From assembly GCF_018069625.1 (NCBI RefSeq), contig NZ_CP072941.1:4216001-4280000 (forward strand): 64,000 nt of DNA, given 5' to 3'. Within the stretch, counting starts at the first letter, position 1. Every line of letters starts with the position of its first letter. The stretch is from Streptomyces yatensis (GTDB lineage: Bacteria; Actinomycetota; Actinomycetes; Streptomycetales; Streptomycetaceae). Below, in pieces: positions 49,619-60,884 of the stretch. The notes beneath the pieces were generated by a model. The model saw nothing but the letters and a program-made list of their open reading frames with translations. It was not told where the DNA came from and searched no databases. Both the position numbers and the translations under genes were made by a program.

Positions 49619-50592
49619 TGACTCTCCCTCCGCTGCGCGAACTCCCATGCGTCCGCGACGATTCCGGCCAGGTCGGCGCGGGTCGGGCGCCAGCCCAGGC
49701 GCTCCTTGGCGCGCTCGGCGGAGGCCACCAGGACCGCCGGGTCGCCGCCGCGGCGCGGGGCGGCGATCTCCGGGATGGGGTGGCCGGTGACCTGGCGCAC
49801 CGTCTCGATGACCTCGCGGACGGAGAAGCCGTTGCCGTTGCCGAGGTTGCAGATCAGGTGCTCGCCGGCGGAGGCCGCGCCGAGGGCGAGCAGATGGGCG
49901 TCGGCGAGGTCGGCGACGTGGATGTAGTCGCGGACGCAGGTGCCGTCGGGGGTGGGGTAGTCCTCGCCGAAGACCGAGATGGCCTCGCGCCGGCCCTGGG
50001 CGACCTGGAGCACCAGGGGGATGAGGTGGGACTCGGGGTCATGGCGCTCGCCGTAGGCCCCGTAGGCGCCCGCGACGTTGAAGTAGCGCAGGGAGACCGC
50101 GGCCAGCCCGTGGGCGGCGCATTCGCCGCTGATCATGTGGTCGACGGCGAGCTTGCTGGCGCCGTAGGGGTTGGTGGGCGCGGTCGGCAGGTCCTCGGTG
50201 ATCGGGACCTGGTCGGGCTCGCCGTAGGTGGCGGCGGTGGAGGAGAAGACGAGGGTGCGCACGCCTGCGTCCCGCATCGCGGCGAGCAGCTCGGTGGTGC
50301 CGCCCACATTGTTGACCCAGTACTTCTCGGGGTTGACGACGGACTCGCCGACCTGGGAGAACGCGGCGAAGTGCAGCACGCCGTCGAAGGTGGGGTCGAG
50401 CCACTTGCCGGCGTCCTGGATGCGGCCCTCGATGAACTCCGCGCCCTCGGGGACCCCCTCCCGGTGCCCGGTGGACAGGTCGTCCAGCACCGTCACCCGG
50501 TGACCGGCTTCGAGCAGATGCGCCGCGACCACGCTGCCGACATAGCCGGCGCCGCCGGTGACCAGGTACTTCTTCTGCTGCGCATTGCTCAC
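49615..50592 (-). CDS. galE: UDP-glucose 4-epimerase
   Basis: A 325-residue short-chain dehydrogenase/reductase. The NAD site is [20 protein letters not shown]; catalytic Ser/Tyr/Lys are in [12 protein letters not shown] and [14 protein letters not shown]. It interconverts UDP-galactose and UDP-glucose in the Leloir pathway. It overlaps galT upstream (ATGA) and galK downstream (GTGA), so the three genes form one translationally coupled operon. Confidence 0.96.
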   Translation of the reverse strand: MSNAQQKKYLVTGGAGYVGSVVAAHLLEAGHRVTVLDDLSTGHREGVPEGAEFIEGRIQDAGKWLDPTFDGVLHFAAFSQVGESVVNPEKYWVNNVGGTTELLAAMRDAGVRTLVFSSTAATYGEPDQVPITEDLPTAPTNPYGASKLAVDHMISGECAAHGLAAVSLRYFNVAGAYGAYGERHDPESHLIPLVLQVAQGRREAISVFGEDYPTPDGTCVRDYIHVADLADAHLLALGAASAGEHLICNLGNGNGFSVREVIETVRQVTGHPIPEIAAPRRGGDPAVLVASAERAKERLGWRPTRADLAGIVADAWEFAQRRESQ

Positions 50593-51632
50593 TTGCTCGC
50601 TACCTCTCGCAGTCGCTCGGCCGCGGCCTCCGGCGGCACATCGTTGATGAACACATTCATGCCGGATTCGGAACCCGCGAGAAACTTCAGCTTGCCGGAA
50701 GTGCGGCGGATGGTGAAAAGCTCGAGGTGAAGTGCGAATTCACCGCGGTCGGTCATGCGGTACGGCGCCTGGTGCCAGGCGGAGATGTAGGGCGTGGGCG
50801 GCTCACCCTCCCCGAAAATCCGGTCGAAGCGCTTCAAGAGTTCCAGATACATCTGTGGAAACTCTGTGCGCGCGGCCTCGTCCAGCGCCGGCAGGTCCGG
50901 GACCCGCCGCTTGGGGTAGAGGTGCACCTCGTACGGCCAGTGGGCGGCGTAGGGGACGAACGCGACCCAGTGCTCGCCGTCGAGCACCACCCGGCGCCCG
51001 TCGGCCAGCTCATCGGCGACCACATCATCGAACAGATTCCGACCGGTGGCCACACGGTGCTCGGCGAGCGAACGGAGCATCAGCTGTGTACGAGGGGTCA
51101 CGAAGGGATACCCGTAGATCTGGCCGTGCGGATGGCCGAGGGTGACGCCGATCTCCTTGCCGCGGTTCTCGAAGCAGAAGACCTGCTCGACGGCGGGGTG
51201 TTGGGCCAGCTCGGCGGTGCGGTCGGTCCAGGCGTCGAGCACCAGAGCGGCCTGCGCGGCGTCGAGGTCGGCGAAGGAGGCGTCGTGGTCGGAGGTGAAG
51301 CACACGACCTCGCACCGGCCCGAGTCCCCGGCCAGCGACGGGAAGCGGTTCTCGAAGACCGCGACGTCGTAGTCGGGGGCGGGGATCTCGCTGTGCCGCC
51401 CCTCGCGGGAGGGGCACAGCGGGCATTCGTCGGCCGGCGGGTGGTAGGTGCGGGCCTGGCGGTGGGAGGCGATCGCCACCCGGTCGCCGAGGAGGCGGTC
51501 GTGCCGGATCTCGGAGCGGGTCGCGATGGGGTCGAGCGGCCGCTGGTCGACGGCGTCGCGCACCGCGTCGTCGCGCGCGTCGTAATAGATCAGCTCGCGT
51601 CCGTCCGCGAGCCGCGTCGCCGTCTTCTTCAC
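50589..51632 (-). CDS. galT: Galactose-1-phosphate uridylyltransferase
   Basis: A 347-residue HIT-superfamily enzyme transferring UMP between UDP-glucose and galactose 1-phosphate. Active-site segment: [20 protein letters not shown] with the catalytic His of HPH. Zinc-site residues are in [11 protein letters not shown], and the second-domain motif WHQAPYR is present. The GTG start 51632 has AGGAG eight bases upstream. It is the first gene of the operon, divergent from the symporter. Confidence 0.95.
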   Translation of the reverse strand: MKKTATRLADGRELIYYDARDDAVRDAVDQRPLDPIATRSEIRHDRLLGDRVAIASHRQARTYHPPADECPLCPSREGRHSEIPAPDYDVAVFENRFPSLAGDSGRCEVVCFTSDHDASFADLDAAQAALVLDAWTDRTAELAQHPAVEQVFCFENRGKEIGVTLGHPHGQIYGYPFVTPRTQLMLRSLAEHRVATGRNLFDDVVADELADGRRVVLDGEHWVAFVPYAAHWPYEVHLYPKRRVPDLPALDEAARTEFPQMYLELLKRFDRIFGEGEPPTPYISAWHQAPYRMTDRGEFALHLELFTIRRTSGKLKFLAGSESGMNVFINDVPPEAAAERLREVASK

Positions 51633-51677
51633 TCCGCCAGCTCCTGTCAGGTGCACCCAACACAACTCAACATAATG

Positions 51678-51758
51678 AACCACAAGCCAACAGTGGCGTC
51701 AATGCACGGCGAAGCTGCTCGGACAAACCACAAGAATTCGGATACGTTCACCGAACGT
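51678..51758. promoter_or_regulatory. Shared regulatory region of galTEK and the symporter
   Basis: In the 162-bp divergent region, AACCACAAG occurs twice as a direct repeat (51678-51686 and 51726-51734, 48 bp apart). An inverted repeat ACGTTC-ACC-GAACGT lies at 51744-51758 near the symporter. These are candidate sites for a galactose-responsive regulator; no regulator gene is adjacent. Confidence 0.5.
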
Positions 51759-51794
51759 TTCTGGTGCATTCCGTTCAGGCGATGAGGCGAGACC

Positions 51795-53465
51795 ATGCAC
51801 TATCTGGCCGAAGGGCTCCGGCTTCCCACCAACGCACTCGACTACACGATCCTGATCCTCTACTTCGCCGTCGTCCTCGGCGTGGGATTCGCCGCCAGAG
51901 CGAGCGTCAAGACCAGCCTCGACTTCTTTCTCTCCGGCCGGTCGCTGCCCGCTTGGGTCACCGGTCTGGCCTTCGTCGCCGCGAATCTGGGGGCTCTGGA
52001 GATCCTGGGGATGGCCGCCAACGGCGCGCAGTACGGGGTGTACACCGTGCACTGGTACTGGGTCGGGGCCATTCCGGCCATGGTCTTCCTCGGCCTGGTG
52101 ATGATGCCGTTCTACTACGGTTCCAAGGTACGGTCCGTCCCCGAGTTCCTGCTGCACCGGTACGGGCCGTCCTCGCATCTGCTCAGTTCGATCATCTTCT
52201 CGATCGCGTCCGTGCTGATCGCGGGCGTGAACCTCTACGCGATGGCGATCGTGGTGGAGGCGCTGCTGGGCTGGCCGCAGTGGGTGGCCATCGTGGTCGC
52301 GGGGCTCTTCGTGCTCGTGTACATCACCCTCGGCGGGCTCTCCTCGGCGATCTACAACGAGGTGCTGCAGTTCTTCGTGATCCTGGCCGCGCTCATCCCG
52401 CTCACCGTCGTCGGCCTCCGGCGGATCGGCGGCTTCGGCGGGCTGAAGGACTCTCTCGTGGACTCCCACGGCCCCAATTTCGTCTCCGCCTGGGGCGGCA
52501 CCGGCATCGGCTCCGCCAACCCGCTGGGGGCCAACTGGCTGACCATCGTGCTGGGCCTCGGTTTCTGCCTGAGCTTCGGCTACTGGACGACGAACTTCGC
52601 CGAGGTGCAGCGCGCCCTGTCGGCCAGGAACCTCTCGGCCGCCCAGCGCACCCCGCTGATCGCCGCGTTCCCCAAGATGTTCATCCCGCTGATCGTGGTG
52701 GTGCCGGGGCTGATCGCGCTGGTGATGCAGCCGGACATCGGCAAGAAGACGAGCGGTCTGCAGTACAACGACGCGATTCCGCTGCTGATGAGCGAGCTGC
52801 TGCCGAACGGGGTGCTGGGGCTCGCGGTGACCGGGCTGCTGGCCGCCTTCATGGCGGGCATGGCGGCCAATGTGTCGTCCTTCAACACGGTCTTCACCAA
52901 CGACATCTGGCGGGCGTACGTCAGAAAGGACCGGTCGGACGCGTACTACCTGCTGACGGGGCGGGTGGTGACGGCGGTCGGCGTGCTGGTCGGTATGGGA
53001 ACGGCCTTCATCGCCTCCTCGTTCAGCAACATCATGAACTACCTCCAGACGCTGTTCTCGTTCTTCAACGTGCCGCTGTTCTGCGTCTTCATCATCGGAA
53101 TGTTCTGGAAGCGGGCCACCGGCCCGGCCGGGTTCTGGGGACTGCTCTGCGGCACGGTGGCCGCACTGATCAACTACTTCTGGCTCTACCGGGCGGATGT
53201 CATCTCCATCCCCAGCGACCAGGGCGCCAACTTCGTCTCCGCCATCGTGGCGTTCGTGGTCGGCGGCGTGGTGATGGTCGCGGTGACCCCGTTCACCAAG
53301 CCCAAGCCGGTCGAGTCACTGGCCGGTCTGGTCTACGGCACCACCGCGCCCGGGGTGGCCGAGCCGCCGGCGCCGGGCGACGAGGCGTGGTACCGCCGTC
53401 CGGCCGTGCTGGGCTGGGGCGCGCTGATCCTCGCGGCCCTGTGCTACATCCCGTTCTCCCTGTGA
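51795..53465 (+). CDS. Sodium:solute symporter, probable galactose/sugar importer (SSS family)
   Basis: A 556-residue SGLT-type symporter with about 14 helices. Family features: LDFFLSGRSLPAWVTGLAFV, AANLGALEILGMAANGAQYG and FGYWTTNFAEVQRALSARNL. Divergent placement from galTEK points to galactose or a related sugar as substrate (inference). A small two-helix membrane protein follows after 27 bp and may be an accessory part, as in many actinobacterial sugar symporter loci. Confidence 0.9.
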   Translation: MHYLAEGLRLPTNALDYTILILYFAVVLGVGFAARASVKTSLDFFLSGRSLPAWVTGLAFVAANLGALEILGMAANGAQYGVYTVHWYWVGAIPAMVFLGLVMMPFYYGSKVRSVPEFLLHRYGPSSHLLSSIIFSIASVLIAGVNLYAMAIVVEALLGWPQWVAIVVAGLFVLVYITLGGLSSAIYNEVLQFFVILAALIPLTVVGLRRIGGFGGLKDSLVDSHGPNFVSAWGGTGIGSANPLGANWLTIVLGLGFCLSFGYWTTNFAEVQRALSARNLSAAQRTPLIAAFPKMFIPLIVVVPGLIALVMQPDIGKKTSGLQYNDAIPLLMSELLPNGVLGLAVTGLLAAFMAGMAANVSSFNTVFTNDIWRAYVRKDRSDAYYLLTGRVVTAVGVLVGMGTAFIASSFSNIMNYLQTLFSFFNVPLFCVFIIGMFWKRATGPAGFWGLLCGTVAALINYFWLYRADVISIPSDQGANFVSAIVAFVVGGVVMVAVTPFTKPKPVESLAGLVYGTTAPGVAEPPAPGDEAWYRRPAVLGWGALILAALCYIPFSL

Positions 53466-53492
53466 CCCTCCGGCGAATAAGGAGCCCACGCC

Positions 53493-53903
53493 ATGAGTGA
53501 GGAGTACGAATACCGGCACGAGGTCGAGGAGCTGGAGCAGAAGTCGGCGACCGCGGCGCGGCTGTTCGATGTGCGGCGGATCATCGGCGGGCTGTTCGTG
53601 ATCTACGCGATCATCGTCCTCATCGCCGGGTTCACCGCCTCGGACGCGGATGTGAAGAAGGCATCGGGCATCAACATCAACCTCTGGACCGGATGGTGCA
53701 TGCTCGCGGTCGGCCTGCTCTTCCTGCTGTGGATGAAGCTCAGGCCGCTGTCCGCCCCGGGGGCCGCACCCAAGCCGGAGGCCGGGCCGGGGGGCGGGGC
53801 AGGGGCAGGGCCCGGGGGTCCCGGGACCGGGGCAGGGCCCGAGGCCGGACGGCCCGGAGACGGAAGGCCTGGCGCCGGAGGACCCGGAGCCGGAGAGGGC
53901 TGA
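53493..53903 (+). CDS. Small two-helix membrane protein downstream of the symporter
   Basis: A 136-residue protein. An acidic N-terminus (MSEEYEYRHEVEELEQKSAT) precedes two membrane helices (IIGGLFVIYAIIVLIAGFTA and WTGWCMLAVGLLFLLWMKLR) joined by a short loop. The last 45 residues are a Gly/Pro/Ala low-complexity tail of PGG- and GAG-type repeats. AAGGAG precedes ATG 53493. Co-transcription with the symporter suggests an accessory role, but none is established. Confidence 0.72.
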   Translation: MSEEYEYRHEVEELEQKSATAARLFDVRRIIGGLFVIYAIIVLIAGFTASDADVKKASGININLWTGWCMLAVGLLFLLWMKLRPLSAPGAAPKPEAGPGGGAGAGPGGPGTGAGPEAGRPGDGRPGAGGPGAGEG

Positions 53904-53988
53904 GCGGCGCGGGCCGCCTCGGGCCGGGGCGCAAGGGCCCCGGGCCACCGCGAGCCGGCCCGCGGGGCCGCCGGCCCGCCGACGCGGG

Positions 53989-54729
53989 CTACGACGCCGA
54001 CGCGGGCGGCTTGGGCGAGGACGGCTGCGGCGAAGGCGACTGGGGCGCGGGCGACGCGATACGGCGGGACGCCGCGCGGTCCAGCAGCCCGGTGCGCGCC
54101 GCCAGGGCCGCCGCCTCCAGCCGCGAGCCCACCCCGAGCTTCATCAGCACCCGCTGCACATGGGTGCGGGCCGTGCTGGGGGCGATTCCCATGCCCGCCG
54201 CGATCAGCCGGGTGTCCTCGCCCTCGGCGACCCGCACCAGCACCTCCACCTCGCGCGGGGTCAGCATGCGCAGCAGCCGGGCTCCCTCGTCGTCGGGCTG
54301 GGCCGCGGGGTTGAGCAGCTCCGCGAAGGCCCCCTGGAGCAGTTGGGGCGCCACGGCGGCCTCGCCCGCGCGCGCCTTCATCATGGCGCGCTCGACACCC
54401 TCGATCCGCTCGTCGTGGCGCACATAGCCGGACGCACCGGCGGCGAAGGCGGCGGCTATGCCGCGTGGGCTCGGCACCGGGCCGAGCACCACGACCGCGA
54501 CCTGCGGCCGCTCCTTCTTGATCTGCACCACCGGGTCGAACACCCCTGGTTCGGCGGGTGACGCCGTGCCCAGCAGGCACACCTCCGGTGCCCGGCTCAC
54601 CACCAGGTCCGCCGCGCCCGCGCTCGGTGCCGCCGCGGCGAGCACACGGTGCCCGCGCAGCTTCAGCGCCGAGGCGAGCGCCTCCGCGAGCAGACGGTGG
54701 TCATCGACCACCATGAGTCGCACGCCCAT
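53989..54729 (-). CDS. Atypical LuxR-type response regulator lacking the acceptor Asp
   Basis: A 246-residue protein. The receiver begins RLMVVDDHRLLAEALASALK, but the strand that should carry the phospho-acceptor Asp reads APEVCLLGTASP, with Gly in its place, and the usual Lys is Arg in GASGYVRHDERI. So it is unlikely to be controlled by phosphorylation. The LuxR HTH is normal: MLTPREVEVLVRVAEGEDTR, then MGIAPSTARTHVQRVLMKLG. A Pro/Ser-rich tail ends the protein. No kinase gene is adjacent. Confidence 0.85.
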   Translation of the reverse strand: MGVRLMVVDDHRLLAEALASALKLRGHRVLAAAAPSAGAADLVVSRAPEVCLLGTASPAEPGVFDPVVQIKKERPQVAVVVLGPVPSPRGIAAAFAAGASGYVRHDERIEGVERAMMKARAGEAAVAPQLLQGAFAELLNPAAQPDDEGARLLRMLTPREVEVLVRVAEGEDTRLIAAGMGIAPSTARTHVQRVLMKLGVGSRLEAAALAARTGLLDRAASRRIASPAPQSPSPQPSSPKPPASAS

Positions 54730-54925
54730 GAGCTCCCCCCATTCGCTCAGGGGGGAAAGCTACACGCTTGTTCGACGTTGCGCGCCCCTTACCGGGCAGA
54801 AGCCCCCCGGAATGCCGAAATCCCGGCCATTAGTGCCTACTTGAGGTCCGGTTGACGTCTGAATCGGACCGATGCGGCCGGGTTCCGCGCGGGCGCGTGC
54901 CCCGGCGCTCCCCCGGGGCGAAAGG

Positions 54926-54966
54926 CGGCGGCCCCGCCCGTACGGTGGGTACGGGCGGGGCCGCCG
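54926..54966 (-). terminator. 18-bp perfect hairpin terminator
   Basis: CGGCGGCCCCGCCCGTAC (54926-54943) pairs fully with 54949-54966 around a 5-base loop. It lies 25 bp beyond the stop of the PQQ-propeller gene on the minus strand. Confidence 0.85.
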
Positions 54967-54990
54967 TGAACCGAGCGGACGCCGAAGGGG

Positions 54991-56826
54991 TCAGCTCGCG
55001 CCGAAGATGATCGCCAGCGGGTCGTCCTTGTCGTAGGTGCCCGAGGGCTTGGTGGCGTAGACATCGCTCATGAACAGGTGCTTCCCGGAGTAGATGATCT
55101 CCGAGTAGCTGGGGCTGAACTTCGACTCCATCTCATGGGAGGCGACGGGGTTCTGCAGCAGCTTGGTCTTGGCGTACGACTTGGGGTCGATCTGCCAGAC
55201 CGCGCCACCGGCCTCCCAGGTGCTCTCCTGGTAGGCGAGGACCGAGCCGTTCTCGTCGAGCCCGAGGGGGGTGAGCGCGGCGCCCTTGACCCCGTCCGTC
55301 TTCCCGATCGGCTTGCCGTTGGCCAGGCTGAACGCCACGACCTCGTTGGCCGTCGCGGCGGAGGAGTCGGTGCGGTCCTCGGAGCCGAGGAAGAGGGTGT
55401 TGGCCGACTTGGAGATGGCGAACTTCCGGCAGCCCTCGACGTTGGTCGACTCGCACTTGGCGTCGTACTTGCCGTTCTCGGTGCCGATCTTGCCGAGCAC
55501 CTTGCCGGTCTTGGCGCTGTCGTCGACGGAGAGGAAGTCCGAGACCGCCGAGCCGGTCGAGTCACCGGCGTCGAGGCCGATCACCAGCGGGTCGGTGGAG
55601 GCGACATGGACGTAGTCGATGCCCTGCGAGACCTTGTAGGCCGACTTCACCGCGCCCGTCTTCGGGTTCAGCGTCTGGACCTGGATCTGCGGGTTGTCGT
55701 AGTCGCCGCAGCGGCGCACCGCGACCAGCTTGTCCTCGCCGCCCGCGTAGCCGTCGTCCGAGCACTGCTCGCCGGACTTCGGCTTCCACAGCGACTGGCC
55801 CGAGGTGGACCAGGCGGCGCCGCCGCTGGTGCCGCCCGCGGCCACGGTGCCGCCGCCGAGGGTGACCTCGTCGAAGCGGACCTTCTCGTCACCCTCCTTG
55901 ACGTTCCGGTGCCAGAGCATCTTGCCGTTCTTGAGGTCCAGCAGCCCGACCTCGGTGCAGCCGGGGTACTTGTCCTTGGCCGACGGCTTGGCCTCCTGGT
56001 AGAGGACCGTGGTGAGCCCGTCCTCGGTGAGGTGGTCCGAGGACCAGCAGACCGCGCCGTCCAGCGGGATCGTCCACTTCGCGGTGCCGCCGCTCAGCGG
56101 ATAGCCGACGATCTTGTAGACGTCGGCCTTCACGAAGGTGTCGTCGGTGACCCACATGCCCTCGACGGTGATCTGGTCGGACACCTTGGGCATCGGAACC
56201 TTGTTGAGCAGTTTGGCCTCTACGGTCTTGGCGGGCTTGTCCCCGCCTCCCGTGGAACCGCTTGAAGAAGATCCCTGGCTGGACTCTTTGTCCTTGCCCT
56301 TGGCCTCGCTGCCGCCGCCGTCGTCCTTGGTGGCGAACCAGATGCCGCCGCCGATGATCAGCGCGACCGCGACCACCGCGCTGACGATGATCGCCATGCG
56401 CTGCTTGGACTGGCCGGAGCCGCCGGGGCCACCCGGGCCGGGGCTGCCGGGGAACTGGGGCTGCGGCGGCTGGCCGTACTGCTGCTGACCGTAAGGCTGC
56501 TGGCCGAATTGCGACTGACCGTATGGCTGCTGGCCGTACTGGGGCTGCCCGTACTGCGGCTGACCGTAGGGCTGCTGGCCGGCGCCCGGCTGCTCCGGGT
56601 AGCCGTAGCCGCCGGCGCCCGGCGGGGGCGTCTGCGGCGGGGCGGGCGGTGCCGCCGGGGGCGGAGGCGGGGTCTGCGGCGGCTGACCGGGGGCCTGCGG
56701 ATAGCCGTAACCCTGCTGGCCCCCAGGCGGCGTGGGCGGCTGCTGCGGATAGCCGTAACCAGGATCCTGCGGTGCCCCGAAGCCGCCCTGCGGCGGCTGG
56801 TTGGGCGGCGGAGGCGGCTGTGACAT
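54991..56826 (-). CDS. Membrane-anchored PQQ-like beta-propeller protein with Q/P/G-rich N-terminus
   Basis: A 611-residue protein. The first 140 residues are repeats of PQQPP, YGQPQYGQ and QPYGQ type (low complexity, cytoplasmic). One membrane helix follows (RMAIIVSAVVAVALIIGGGI). The remaining 420 residues outside the membrane start after a Ser/Gly/Lys linker and resemble PQQ-type propellers (GGTAKWTIPLDGAVCWSSDH, LLDLKNGKMLWHRN). Such proteins are common in Streptomyces without known function. AAGGA precedes ATG 56826; the longer frame upstream was rejected. Confidence 0.8.
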   Translation of the reverse strand: MSQPPPPPNQPPQGGFGAPQDPGYGYPQQPPTPPGGQQGYGYPQAPGQPPQTPPPPPAAPPAPPQTPPPGAGGYGYPEQPGAGQQPYGQPQYGQPQYGQQPYGQSQFGQQPYGQQQYGQPPQPQFPGSPGPGGPGGSGQSKQRMAIIVSAVVAVALIIGGGIWFATKDDGGGSEAKGKDKESSQGSSSSGSTGGGDKPAKTVEAKLLNKVPMPKVSDQITVEGMWVTDDTFVKADVYKIVGYPLSGGTAKWTIPLDGAVCWSSDHLTEDGLTTVLYQEAKPSAKDKYPGCTEVGLLDLKNGKMLWHRNVKEGDEKVRFDEVTLGGGTVAAGGTSGGAAWSTSGQSLWKPKSGEQCSDDGYAGGEDKLVAVRRCGDYDNPQIQVQTLNPKTGAVKSAYKVSQGIDYVHVASTDPLVIGLDAGDSTGSAVSDFLSVDDSAKTGKVLGKIGTENGKYDAKCESTNVEGCRKFAISKSANTLFLGSEDRTDSSAATANEVVAFSLANGKPIGKTDGVKGAALTPLGLDENGSVLAYQESTWEAGGAVWQIDPKSYAKTKLLQNPVASHEMESKFSPSYSEIIYSGKHLFMSDVYATKPSGTYDKDDPLAIIFGAS

Positions 56827-57128
56827 GCGAAATCCTTCAGGTGCGGGACCCATCGACCGACCGGCCTCCCCCGCGATCCCGGTGGTCAAAGCCCTCCGGG
56901 AAGGAGCGAATCGGACGTGGAACCCCGCCATTGAGCGGAAGGCAGGCGGGAGTTCTTTGTATCACCCGTAAGGGGCGCAATAGGGACCAGTTTCCAGGTC
57001 ATCGACCAGCTGAGACCGGCCTGTGACGCGACCGTTGCCAGGGCGCGCGCCCGGGCCGCACAGCCTCTTCACACGATGCTTTCAGGCCACTCACATCGAA
57101 GGCGGCCCGCCCCTCGCCCCTGCGCCGC

Positions 57129-58946
<1,818 letters not shown>

Positions 58947-58992
58947 CACACTCCATTACGCGGATCGATCGGCTCCCCAGGGTAGTCGCCGT

Positions 58993-59640
58993 GCGGGGCG
59001 CCTCGCTCAGGCGTCCACGGGCCGTGCCCTCGGGGCACGGGACCCTCGCGCTCATGCGCCCACGAGCCCCCGGGACCGGACCGGAGCGCCGGGGCCCCTC
59101 GCTCAGGCACCCACGAGCCGCGCCCTCGGGACCGGGCCGGGACGCCGGGGACCTCGCCCAGGCGCCCACGAGCCGCGCGCCCCCGGAACGGGACTGGGAC
59201 ACCGGGGACCTCGCCCAGGCGCCCACGAGCCGCGCGCCCCCGGAACGGGACTGGGACACCGGGGACCTCGCCCAGGCGCCCACGAGCCGCGCGCCCCCGG
59301 GACCGGACTGGGACACCGGGACGCCTCGTTCAGGCGCCCACGAGCCGCGCCACGGCAACCGGGCCGGAGGGCCGGGACACCTCGCTCAGCCATCCACGAA
59401 CCGCGCGCCCCCGAGACCGGCCCGGGGCGCCGGGACGCCCCGCTCAGACGCACACGAGCCGCGCCACGGCAACCGGGCCGGAGGGCCGGGACGCCTCGGT
59501 GAGGCATCCACGAGCCTCGCGCGCCCGGGAACGGGCCGGGACAGCGGGACGCCTCACTCAGGCATCCACGCGCCGCGCACCCCGAGACCGGCCCGGGGCG
59601 CCGGGACGCCTCGCTCAGGCATCCACGAGCCGCGCGCCGG
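58993..59640. repeat. Minisatellite of ~57-bp units copying the 3' end of ispE
   Basis: About 12 diverged units fill the space between the ABC-F and ispE genes. Each carries the core CTCAGGC(A/G)(T/C)CCACGAGCC. The period is exactly 57 bp in the central near-identical units (ACCTCGCCCAGGCGCCCACG at 59151, 59208 and 59265) and about 54-57 elsewhere. The last unit is the true 3' end of ispE (encoding ARLVDA and the stop, tca at 59615-59617). Most upstream copies keep the tca. The frame stays open on both strands, but no real gene is supported. Confidence 0.85.
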
Positions 59641-60541
59641 GGACCGGGCCGGAGGTGGTTCGGACCGTGCGGCAGGTGCCCGAGGCGGCCAGCGCGTCCG
59701 CCACCGCCTGCGCGGCCTCGGGGTCCTTGGCCAGGAAGGCGCAGGTCGGGCCGGAGCCGGAGACGAGGGAGGCGAGCGCGCCCGCGTCCGCACCGGCGCG
59801 CAGGGTGGCGGCGAGCGCGGGGCGCAGCGAGAGCGCGGCGGGCTGCAGATCGTTGGATACGGCGGCGGCCAGCGCGGTGGCGTCACCGGCGCGCAGCGCG
59901 TCCAGCAGCGCCGGGGAGGGCTCGGGGTCCGGGACGTCGGCGGCGCCCGCGCCCGCGCCGGACGCCTCGCGGAGCCGGTCGCATTCGCGGTAGACGGCGG
60001 GGGTGGACAGCCCGCCGTCGGCCACGGCGAACACCCAGTGGAAGGTGCCGCCGGTCTCCAGCGGGGTCAGCAGTTCGCCCCGGCCCCGGCCGAGGGCGGC
60101 GCCGCCGACGAGGCTGAAGGGGATGTCGCTGCCCAAGTCGGCGCAGATGTCGAGGAGTTCGTCGCGGGTGGCCTTGGTGCCCCACAGCGCGTCGCAGGCC
60201 AGCAGCGCCCCGGCGGCGTCGGCGCTGCCGCCCGCCATGCCGCCCGCGACGGGGATGTCCTTGGCGATGTGGAGGTGGACGCCGGGTGTGATGCCGTGCC
60301 GTTCGGCGAGGGCGACGGCGGCGCGGGCGGCCAGGTTGGTGTGATCCAGCGGCACCTGACCGGCGTCCGCGCCCTCGACGGTGATGCGCAGGGTGTCGGC
60401 GGCGGTGGCGGTGACCTCGTCGTGGAGCCCGACGGCGAGGAAGACGTTGGCCAGGTCGTGGAACCCGTCGGGGCGCAGCCCGCCGACCGCGAGCTGGACG
60501 TTGACCTTGGCGGGCACACGGGCGGTCACGGGGCGGGTCAC
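59615..60541 (-). CDS. ispE: 4-diphosphocytidyl-2-C-methyl-D-erythritol kinase
   Basis: A 308-residue GHMP kinase of the MEP isoprenoid pathway. Signatures: RVPAKVNVQLAVGGLRPDGF and the ATP loop IPVAGGMAGGSADAAGALLA; the C-terminal GHMP segment is SGSGPTCAFLA. The GTG start 60541 was chosen since GAGGAG lies just upstream; the longer frame encodes unconserved sequence. Its 3' end is the seed or last unit of the downstream minisatellite, so C-terminal residues after TVRTTSG may differ between strains. Confidence 0.95.
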   Translation of the reverse strand: MTRPVTARVPAKVNVQLAVGGLRPDGFHDLANVFLAVGLHDEVTATAADTLRITVEGADAGQVPLDHTNLAARAAVALAERHGITPGVHLHIAKDIPVAGGMAGGSADAAGALLACDALWGTKATRDELLDICADLGSDIPFSLVGGAALGRGRGELLTPLETGGTFHWVFAVADGGLSTPAVYRECDRLREASGAGAGAADVPDPEPSPALLDALRAGDATALAAAVSNDLQPAALSLRPALAATLRAGADAGALASLVSGSGPTCAFLAKDPEAAQAVADALAASGTCRTVRTTSGPVPGARLVDA

Positions 60542-60884
60542 GGGGCTCCTCGGTGGGATTCGGTGTTTCGGTGGGGCCATTGTCCCGCGTCGGCGGTGGG
60601 CTTGCTGGGAGTCGGCCTGCGCGGGGCCTGCCGGGGCGGGTGGCCTGCGGCGGGCTCGTTCCCCACCCCGCCCCTTCCCGTAACCGGGGCTCCGCCCCGG
60701 ATCCCGTTCCCGGGGGCTGCGCCCCCGCATCCCGCCGGGGTTCCGCCCCGCACAGCACCACCCAGCCCCTCCGGCGTTCGAGGAGCGGGGTCCGGGGCGA
60801 AGCCTCGGTGGGGGTGCGGGGGTTTGCGCCTGCTCAGGTAGGGGCGGGGTGGGGAAGGGGCCCGCCGCAGGCGCGTCGGGTGGG
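60542..60884. repeat. Gene-free stretch holding an inverted pair of dispersed GC-rich repeats
   Basis: About 60644-60706 (GCCTGCGGCGGGCTCG, then CCACCCCGCCCCTTCCC and GGGGCTCCGCCCC) and, inverted, about 60800-60880 (GGGGCGGGGTGGGGAAGGG, then CCCGCCGCAGGCGC) are the same element as at 1150-1215. The inverted pair could fold into a long hairpin between rsmA and ispE. No gene is supported here. Confidence 0.7.

Noticed and set aside
58991..60841. 616-codon plus-strand ORF through the minisatellite and ispE
   Set aside because: The open frame results from repeat units being a multiple of three and from high GC; there is no conserved sequence outside the repeats.
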